Of a stretch of 64,000 nucleotides of DNA, positions 56,696-64,000 are shown in pieces. The position numbers were made by a program, and so were the translations under genes. The stretch's first letter is position 1. Each line of letters begins with the position of its first letter. Origin of the DNA: Rhizophagus irregularis (lineage: Eukaryota; Glomeromycota; Glomeromycetes; Glomerales; Glomeraceae); the NCBI RefSeq assembly GCF_026210795.1, contig NC_089453.1, positions 2,854,501-2,918,500 on the forward strand. Reading direction: 5' to 3'. A model generated the notes under the pieces. The model was not told the origin of the DNA. It did not search any database and worked only from the letters and a program-made list of their open reading frames with translations.

Positions 56696-59120
56696 CTACG
56701 TTCTTGCCTCATTTTCGTGAATAATATTCAACTCCTCTTTATTTAAAATGCCATTCTAAAAAAATGTTTGGCTCATCAGAAATCAAAAAAGTTTCTTCCT
56801 TTTTAAAGAAGAAATCAAAGAAATAAATTACCATGTAACGTTGCTTATTGTTTCTCCATCTATTGTAACACTGTTCCGGTGAAAGATCATGGCCATTAAC
56901 GAGCATCCACTTAGAGGCACCATTCCAGAGTTCTACTTTTACACCACTATGAGGGTCACTCAATTTTTCGATTTTATTAATATTTTCTTTTAAATATAAT
57001 AATAAACATTTGACCGCTTCGTCTTTCCAAGTGCATCGTTTTGTGTTTTTCCCTGAAGATAATTTTCGTGATTTACTTCCACTCCATGCACTCAATGACA
57101 TTCGTTTTAGACGTTTGTACATAGATGTACTTTTACCCGAAAAAGATATTTGTCTTGGACTTTCACTCATTTGTCTTGGGCTTTCGCACACAAGTGTTGG
57201 ACTTTCACTCGAAAAGGACATTTGCCTTGAGCTTTCGCACACAAGTGTTGAACTTTCACTCGAAAAGGTCATTTGTCTTGGGCTTTCGCACACAAGTGTT
57301 GAACTTTCACTTGAAAAGGTCATTTGTCTTGGGCTTTCGCACACAAGTGTTGAACTGTTCCAAGATAGCTTTCGTGCTACACCTTCGCCAGAAGATTCGG
57401 TTAATTCTAATGAAAAAAGGAAAATCATTATCATTACTCAATTTTAATAGAATAATTGTACGATTATCGACTCTCGTTATATCATATTGACAGCTTAATT
57501 GTCTACGAATTCAAATCTATTCTCTGTCGTTATTTTACCTTTAACTTATTTGGGTTGTATAAGGAAATGAAAGATCAATTTAAGGTTAATAATACCTTGA
57601 TTGGGATTATCAACATTATAATCTAAATAACTCGTTTCTTTCGGAAGGACATCGACCGATAATCCTATTACAAAAAAAGAGATTAATATGATTTCAGGCA
57701 GCATAAATATTAATATCTTAATATGTGTAGGATAAACTTTTTGATAATGGCAATAAAAGTAAAAAAAAGGTAATAATGAAAACCTTTTTGATTGACCGCC
57801 GTCTGTGACATTGAAAGGATATCGTTCGAATCTAATATTTTATTTTAAGAGATTACAGCGTTAATAAAATCGACAATATTAACAATGTTCCTCTATTTAA
57901 ACGGCAATATAAAAGCCGAAAAGATACGTGAGAAATGTAATCTAAATAAAGCTAGCCTTTTTTTATTGATAAGCATCACCGTAAGTATAATGTATTTTTG
58001 TGAAAAATGTTGATGAATAAAGTTTAATAACCTACATCGCGAATTTGTATTATTGTAATTCTGACGATTTTTAATCGTTAATAAAAAAATCATTACCATA
58101 GTAACCTTTGGAAGCATCATCTGATTGAGATTGTGGTAGTAGGTTTACTATTAATTATAATTGAAAAAAAAATAACGAGTTTATTTAGTAACCAATAGAT
58201 AATCGGAAATTTAAGCAGTTTAAGCAATTATAATATCATAACTACTAAATTAATCTGTAATTGGCGATTTTAATCAATGATAATATTTTTGCTTTTTTGA
58301 AAACTGCAATAATATTAATTTTAAAAAAAAATTCATTGTTATAAATTACCTTGATAATCTTCTTGTCCAAGTTCTAGTAGTGGATCAGTGATTATTAGAT
58401 TTAATTAAAAAAGCAATTTTTATTTAGTACCGATTGATAACAGAGGTTTAAGCGGTTTAAGCAATTTATAACATATTAAAAAATTATCAATTACAGAAAT
58501 GAGTTCAAATTCAATAATATTAAGATTGAAGAAAAATAATTGTTATAATAACCCCGATAATCTTCTTGCCCAAGTTCTAGTAGTGGGTCGATGACTATTA
58601 TAATTAAAAAAAACGCGATTCAGTAATTTACGGCATAAAGTATCAGTACAAAATGAAGTTTGCTTCCTTTATTGTAATTGGTAATTTCGCGCGGTGTAAT
58701 TTTTGAAACGATATTGGGGTCGAGAAAAAATTTTTTTTATAATAACCTTGTTTGTGACGACAATCATTTAGAGTAGGATGATCCGGATGATCAAATTCAA
58801 GTTGAGAAAGTGAATGGATTACTATTATTATAAAAAAATAAAGATTTTATTTAGCATTTATTCAAATGTAGACGTGTGTTTGATTTAAGCAATTTAAAAT
58901 AATTGATTATACTCGATGTAAAACAACCTTGATTATGATGAGAATAATCCAATAAAGATAAAGATTGAAATTGTAAGTGGGCGTTTAATTCTAAAAAATT
59001 AATGAGTGTTATTTAGCATTCGTAGTTTTATTATTATTTCTTAAATATTTTGAAAATGAAAATACTTTGATTAGAATAATTAGTATAATTCTCATTCGAA
59101 AGGAAAATTATTTCATCCAT
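56696..59120 (-). CDS. Gene C: Ser-rich Myb/SANT-like protein from micro-exons
   Basis: The best-preserved copy. Predicted exons (minus): 59120-59066, 58990-58928, 58821-58747, 58594-58553, 58147-58106, 57664-57596, 57406-56832, 56755-56696; all GT-AG, phase 1 inside, phase 0 at the last join, 326 codons, no stop. Start MDEIIFLSNENYTNYSNQ; micro-exons give LNAHLQFQSLSLLDYSHHNQ (6 bp longer than A), SLSQLEFDHPDHPTLND, VIDPLLELGQEDYR, VNLLPQSQSDDASK and LSVDVLPKETSYLDYNVD. The long exon has SSTLVCESPRQMTFSSE repeats, then TWKDEAVKCLLLYLKEN, GVKVELWNGASKWML, QCYNRWRNNKQRYM. Between 58594 and 58147 lies one more unit exon with a good donor (58350) but no AG at the usual place; an internal AG (CTACTAG) could give an in-frame 24-nt exon. 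The tail is shortened by deletion (NGILNKEELNIIHENEART). Confidence 0.75.
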
Positions 59121-60575
59121 TGTCGTTATATAAAATTGAGTAAGAAGACTTTGTTGATCTTTTATTATTCGCTATACGAGAACAATTTTTGATTTTTCTG
59201 AATGAGTATTTATATCATTAATCAAAATGCAGATCCTCCAACTAAATAAACACATACTATGTACTGCACCATATTTGAAAAAGATCATTATTATATTATG
59301 ATAAAATAAGTTAGATGTATTTGACTGGATTATCCAGTAGTATTTGTTTCTATTTGATTCGCAAATTTTTGGACAATGTGTTCGATCAAAAACTATGTCG
59401 TACACAAATTCGCATAGATGTTAAATTATTATATTCTAATAAAAATAAGTTTGCCTGGATTATCCAATAGAATTTTTGTTTTCTATTTATTTGGACAATG
59501 TAACAGTGTCGTACAAAAAAAAGATTTTTAAAAAAAATTCGCATAGATGTTAAAATAAAAATAAGTTTGCCTGGATTATCCAATAAAATTTTTCTATTTA
59601 TTTGTAATTTGATGGACGATGTAATAGTGTCGTACAAAAAAAAGATTTTAAAAAAAAATTCGCATAGATGTTAAACAATCATTATAACATTTTAATCGAA
59701 ATAAGTTTGCCTGAATTATCCAATAGAATTTGTTTTCTATTTTATTTGTAATTTGATGGACAATGTAAACAGTGTACAAAAAAGATTTTAAAAAAATTCG
59801 CATAGATGTTAAACTATTATATTCTAATAAAAATAAGTTTGCCTGGATTATCCAATAGAATTTGTTTTCTATTTATTTGTAATTTGATGGACAATGTAAC
59901 AGTGTCGTACAAAAAAAAGATTTTAAAAAAAATTCGCATAGATGTTAAACAATCATTATTATATTCTAATAAAAATAAGTTTGCCTGGATTATCCAATAG
60001 AATTTGTTTTTATTTATTTGTAATTTGATGGATAATGTAAATAGTGTCGTACAAAAAAGATTTAAAAAAAAATTCTCAACTTTTCTACTACGCAGTTCCG
60101 AGATGAAAGAATATCATGTAATAAACCCGGTCAACTATAGTACCTATTTTATCAATTACAAATTCTGTCACTAAATGTTAAATGCAAAAATTTTTGTTTT
60201 AATCTAGGGACTCTTTCTTTGTGCGTCATACTGTTTAAACAGATTTCGTAATTATATTGTTTTAAAGACGGTCAGTTTCTAATTTTGTAATAATTTATTT
60301 TTGATTGAACACATTGTCCATCAAATTACAAATTTGCGAAGCAAATAGAAAACAAATTCTATTGGATAATCCAGTCAATTTATTTTACTTATTTTTATTA
60401 GAATATAATAATGATTGTTTAAATCTTTTTCAATACGTAATATGTTTATTTCTTGATCGGCTATATATAAACACTCGCTCAAAAAAATTAGTAAATATTT
60501 AAACAATCAAATTTGTTCTTGTATCATAGCAAATAATAAAGGTCAACAAAGTCTTCTTACTCAAAATTATTTACA
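59121..60575. promoter_or_regulatory. Head-to-head spacer between genes C and D
   Basis: A TATA-like ATTTTATATAACG lies directly upstream of the gene C ATG; gene D has the weaker AAAATTATTTACA. Upstream of both, GCGAATAATAAAAG (C) and GCAAATAATAAAGG (D) precede GTCAACAAAGTCTTCTTACT-like sequence. Most of the spacer is occupied by the tandem array described separately. Confidence 0.45.
59290..60070 (+). repeat. Tandem array of about 115-150-bp units between genes C and D
   Basis: Units contain TTCGCATAGATGTTAAA, AAAAATAAGTTTGCCTGGAT, TATCCAATAGAATTTGTTTT, TGTAATTTGATGGACAATGT and AGTGTCGTACAAAAAA. Copies begin near 59410, 59540, 59660, 59797 and 59935, with a diverged one at 59290-59400. A single inverted copy lies at about 60300-60420 on the D side. 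The array is absent from the A/B spacer, so it expanded after the two blocks separated. Confidence 0.85.
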
Positions 60576-61129
60576 ATGGATGAAACAATTGTCCCTTTAA
60601 GTAAGAATTATATTAATGTTCTAATCAAGATTTCATTTTCAAAATATTTACGAAATATTAATAAAACTATGAATGCTAAATAACAATTATTAATTTGAAC
60701 GCTCACTTACTGCATCGGATTATTCTCATCATAATCAAGGTTGTTTTACATCGAGTATAATCGATTAATTGAAATTGTTTAAATCAAAACACACGTCTAC
60801 ATTTGAGTAAATGCTAAATAAAGTCCTTTTTTTATAATAATAGCAATACACTCATTTTCTCAACTTGAATTTGATCATCCGGATCATCCTAATCTAAATG
60901 ATTGTTGTCACAACCAAGGTTATTATAAAAAAATTTTTTTCTTGACCCCAATATCGTTTCAGAAATTAAGAAATATTATCGAAATAACCAATTACAATAA
61001 AGGAAGCCAATTTCATTTTGTATTGATACTTTGCCGTAAATTGCTGAATCGCGTTTTTTTTTAATTATAATAGTCATCGATAGTCTTTTAGAATTTATAC
61101 AAGAAGGTTTGTTATTATATAACAATGAA

Positions 61130-61660
61130 TTTCTGTTTTCAACATTAATATTATCAGAGGCAAAGCAATACTATCATTGTTTAACATTACCAATTACAAT
61201 AAAGAAAGAAATTTCATTTTTGTATTGATAATTTTATGCCGTAAATTGCTGAATCGCGATTTAATAATCGCTATTTTAATTATAATAGATATCGATCCAC
61301 TGCCCGGACAGGAAAATCTAGGTTATTATAAAATTGTTTTTTCCAATTTTAATATTATTACAGTTTTCAAAAAAGGCGAAACAATACTATCATTGTTTAA
61401 AATTACCAATTACAATAAAGAAAGAAATTTTCATTTTGTATTGATAATTTTATGCCGTAAATTGCTGAATCGCGATTTAATAATCGCTGTTTTAATTATA
61501 ATAGATATCGATCCACTACGACAAGAAAGTAGCCAAGGTTATTATAAAATTATTTTTTTCCAATCTTAATATTATTACAGTTTTCAAAAAAGCGAAACAA
61601 TACTATCATTGTTTAAAACTACCAATTACAAATTCAATTTGCCTTAACTTTGTAATTGAT
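61130..61660 (+). repeat. Tandem intron-exon units in gene D, period about 215 bp
   Basis: The 33-nt exons start at 61074, 61289 and 61505 (spacing 215 and 216). The introns between them are nearly identical, with AATACTATCATTGTTTAAAA, TTACCAATTACAATAAAGAA, TTTTATGCCGTAAATTGCTG and AATCGCGATTTAATAATCGC, and acceptor TTATAATAG. This is a young duplication of complete intron-exon units. Confidence 0.9.
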
Positions 61661-62140
61661 AATTCGTTATTTTATTCAGATGATGTTTCCGTTCTAAATA
61701 ATATTGTTATTTTATTCAGATGATGTTTCCGAAAATTATTATGGTAATGATTTTTACTATCGAGTAAAAATTACAGAATTACAATAATACGAATTCGCGC
61801 TGTCAACTTAATCATGCAAATTGCGATATACTCGCTCATATTTCCGGTATTATCCCTTTATTCGTTGATATTTTTTACAAAAAATACGTTATACTTACGG
61901 CGATGCTCATCGTGGTCATAAAAAAGGATAGCCATATCCGTTTTCCGAGAGTTTTGTCGTATCTTTTAACGGTTATCGCATTATTTTCTAACTAATAAGA
62001 TTGACAAGTATTAATGTCGTTGCTTTAATAGAATTCTTCTCTATCCCTTCAATGTCACAAACGATCGACTATCGAGTTTATTATTATTATTATATTAATT
62101 TTTATTGCCATCTTCAAATTAAATATGGTTACTATACAAT

Positions 62141-62237
62141 CCCTATAAAAAAAATTCCGATAAATGATCATTTTTCTAGTTTTTATTCCGAAGAAACTTA
62201 GACACGTGATCATTTTTCTGAAAATTTTTTTATAGGG
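62141..62237. mobile_element. 97-bp CCCTATAAAA MITE, TSD AAT
   Basis: CCCTATAAAAAAAATTCCGA (62141) and TTTTTTTATAGGG (ending 62237), flanked by AAT at 62138-62140 and 62238-62240. The interior carries two ATGATCATTTTTCT copies. Located between exons of gene D; the same family hit gene B at 46173. Confidence 0.88.
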
Positions 62238-63300
62238 AATTGTTTGTATCGTTCTTTTATTGCCGCATTCAATCCAAAAAGTTAAAGGGTGAGAGAAATA
62301 ATACCAGAGAATAGAGATTCGGATTCGTAGTTAATTAAGCTTGTCATCATACTCGTACAATTGAGCCACTAATTGAGTAATAACGACAATGATTTTTTTT
62401 TTTCATTAGGATCATCTAGTAGTTGGAGCAGTTACGTCTATGATTCGAGTAGTAGTGATAGTCCAAATCAAATGTGTGAGAGCCCGATACAAATATCTTT
62501 TTCGAGTCCTGGAAGAACAAAACGATGCGAATGGAAAGAGGAAATGGATACATGTTTATTATTATATTTAGAACTAAACAAAGATACAATTAAAAAACTA
62601 CATAATCCTCATAGTGGCGTCAAATCAGAACTCTGGAATGGTGCATCTAAGTGGATGCTCGCCGGTGGCCATGATCTTTCACCGGAACAGTGTTCCATTA
62701 AATGGAAAAATATTAAGCAAAATTACACGGTAAGTTATTTCTTTTTTTTAAAAAAAAAGAGTTAAAAAAAAAGAGAAGTCTCTCATTAGCTAATCGTTTT
62801 ATTTAGTGCGGTAAATTAAATGAGACGAAAAATCCAGTTCAATATAACTTAGTAAAAAAAATTATTGAACGAAAAATGTAATATTCCAATTTGTCAATAT
62901 TTCAGTAATTATTATGTAGTTAAACGGAAAAGTTTAAGATTTTTAACTTTCTGTTTCATTATTGTATATATAATTAAAAAAAAAAATTAAAGGGACATAT
63001 TTATATCAAATTTTTTCTTCTTGAAAGAACAAAGAACAACGTATTCAATTGTATTATTGCCAAAAATAATAGACCCTACGGAACATGTACTTCGGAAATG
63101 GCAATAAAATAATCAACACATGCTTTACCGCTTTGCTACAGTTGAGCAATAAACATTGTGATATAGCCAAATTAGGCAACTTTTTCTTTATAAATAAAGG
63201 AAATAATGAAATAAAATCAAATTTATCGATATTATGCCAACTTTGCATTAGCAACATTTATCAATTATTATTTACCTAAACATCGAATTCTATTTTTTCT

Positions 63301-63949
63301 TTTCTTCACCATTACACGAAATAACCTAATAATATTTCTTAATTGTACATGTTTGAAATCCGCGCCTTAGTTATCATCCTTATAAGAAATTTATTCCGTG
63401 TTTTTTTTCAAGCTGCTTATATTTTTAGTTATTTTTCCGTGAATGTGTCATATTCACGAGTTTTTACAGAAATTACGGATAAAATTTTTTACAGGGCTTC
63501 AACTGATAATTAACTGTAATGTGTTGTTCACTTATTTATCACCGAAATCTATTTACAGTATTTTATTATTTTTATTACATGTGCCTTTATCATCAATCTC
63601 GTCATTTGTTTTAAAAAAAAAATTAATAAAAGGAAATAAAAAAAATGGTAAATTACATAAATAAGATGTAGAAAACAGTATTGAGATTCTTACGTAACAT
63701 ATTGCAAATGTGGAAAAGTCTGTAATTCTGGTCGCATACGCTACAACAGCCAGGATTTTAGAAGAAAAATTATAAATGGAAAACACGTTGACAACATAGT
63801 AGCATGTTGTTGAATTCTCGAGTGCTGACAAAATACATACATAAATGTCAGTGAAGTTATTACAGAGGTCATCATGTTGCAATTGACCATGAAATACAAG
63901 AATACACGTCCCGGAATACACAAACCATCCGTTTCATTGTTAAAATTTG
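63301..63949. other. Flank of block 2 with a degenerate MITE
   Basis: At about 63377-63497 a decayed copy of the 46821-type MITE is seen (CCTTATAAGAAATTTATTCC ... TTACGGATAAAATTTTTTAC). No gene: overlapping ORFs at 63443-63664 (plus) and 63553-63921 (minus) lack motifs and run in opposite directions through the same AT-rich sequence. Confidence 0.4.
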
Positions 63950-64000
63950 TCAAAAATCCGTTATATCGAGAAATCCGATATATTGAGGTTAAATTAATCA
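63950..64000. mobile_element. Possible pogo/Tigger-type terminal sequence
   Basis: The window ends with TCCGTTATATCGAGAAATCC and ATATATTGAGGTT. Its reverse complement (AACCTCAATATATCGGATTT) resembles the AACCTCxxTATAACGGA vocabulary at the ends of pogo/Tigger elements. Only one end is in view, so this is tentative. Confidence 0.3.

Larger units (their letters stand above)
60576..62881 (+). pseudogene. Gene D: partly decayed copy with duplicated 33-nt exons
   Basis: Start MDETIVPLSKNYINV at 60576; the first donor is mutated (CAAGATTT instead of CAAGGT) and the exon 2 acceptor is missing. Intact unit exons follow: 60844-60918 (SFSQLEFDHPDHPNL), 61074-61106 (VIDSLLEFIQE), 61289-61321 (DIDPLPGQENL) and 61505-61537 (DIDPLRQESSQ), all phase 1-1 with ATAATAG acceptors. 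The exon equivalent to LSVDVLP was not found. The long exon 62410-62729 has a single CESPIQISFSS repeat and the DNA-binding domain CEWKEEMDTCLLLYLELN, GVKSELWNGASKWML, CSIKWKNIKQNYT. A 77-bp intron leads to the last exon 62807-62881 (CGKLNETKNPVQYNLVKKII). The 3' half is open and could be functional with another first exon. Confidence 0.65.
56258..63300. repeat. Block 2: inverted repeat with genes C and D
   Basis: Paralogous to block 1. The left edge (CCTAATTTGGCTACATCACA, 56259) is mirrored at about 63160-63180. Gene C and gene D lie head-to-head about 1.46 kb apart. The right end (to 63300, GAATTCTATTTTTTCTTTTC) mirrors the left end of block 1 at about 39628-39650, so the duplicated unit extends equally far in A and D. 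Divergence is larger in the D arm. Confidence 0.85.

Noticed and set aside
57010-57490. Plus-strand ORFs opposite gene C
   Set aside because: Same reason as for gene A; they are shadows of the repeat-containing exon.
46821-62237. CCCTATAAAA words read as TATA boxes
   Set aside because: They occur as inverted pairs bounding short segments with AAT duplications, which marks them as transposon ends rather than promoters.
63553-63921. 122-codon minus ORF near the right edge
   Set aside because: No motif, overlaps an opposite ORF, and sits in AT-rich sequence next to a decayed MITE.

Overview
The window reads as AT-rich fungal nuclear DNA, most plausibly from an arbuscular mycorrhizal fungus (Glomeromycotina, Rhizophagus-like). 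The basis is composition, short spliceosomal introns (about 60-210 bp) and the transposon mix: Tnp2/CACTA-type, FLYWCH-MULE, BED-hAT, and an APE+RT+RNase H LINE. The species assignment is inference and could not be checked. I see no rRNA, tRNA, CRISPR or recognisable housekeeping gene.

1-12.9 kb is a nested ('Russian doll') transposon stack. A palindromic foldback element (1385-1918) lies beside a decayed retroelement ORF1-like gene on the minus strand (2059-3649). That gene is cut by a 9.2-kb TIR transposon (3650-12843, TSD TAA); removing it rejoins the gene in frame to its start codon at 12892. The 9.2-kb element carries a DDE-transposase pseudogene (12636-12002 plus 6222-4621, minus). This gene is itself cut in frame by a 5.8-kb element (6223-11998), which holds a 2.3-kb element (6540-8806) loaded with a 186-bp satellite.

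12.98-18.73 kb is another element (TA flanks) whose right end was hit by a 4.2-kb hAT (14520-18720, 8-bp TSD). The hAT carries a nearly intact BED-finger transposase and a nested hAT MITE with its own 8-bp TSD. About 18.74-35.42 kb is one LINE split by several insertions: a mariner-like MITE (22226-23118), a Tnp2/CACTA-like element (25274-30914, TSD GAA) and a MULE (32888-35176, TSD TTCTTTAC). The Tnp2 element has two divergent genes, a multi-exon Tnp2 transposase and a second, unrecognised protein.

35.4-39.6 kb holds GA-rich low-complexity DNA, a probable Helitron 3' end, a His/Gln-rich exon-like ORF and two MITEs. I see no confident host gene there.

39.6-47.7 kb and 56.26-63.3 kb are the most unusual part. 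They are two paralogous blocks, each a large diverged inverted repeat carrying two head-to-head copies of one gene (four copies: A minus, B plus, C minus, D plus). The gene encodes a Ser-rich protein ending in a Myb/SANT-like (trihelix/MADF-type) domain. Its 5' part is a string of tiny exons (33-75 nt) that are nearly all phase 1-1. Several (type [V/D]-I-D-P-L) are duplicates of one another together with their introns, so the gene has grown by tandem duplication of intron-exon units. Copies A and C keep an open reading frame through their splice sites, D is partly decayed and B is a pseudogene.

47.7-56.2 kb between the blocks holds MITEs sharing CCCTATAAAA ends with the Tnp2 element, minisatellite arrays (51.2-53.3 kb), a nested GC-rich palindrome cluster (53514-53833) and a 5'-truncated LINE copy (about 53920-55930).
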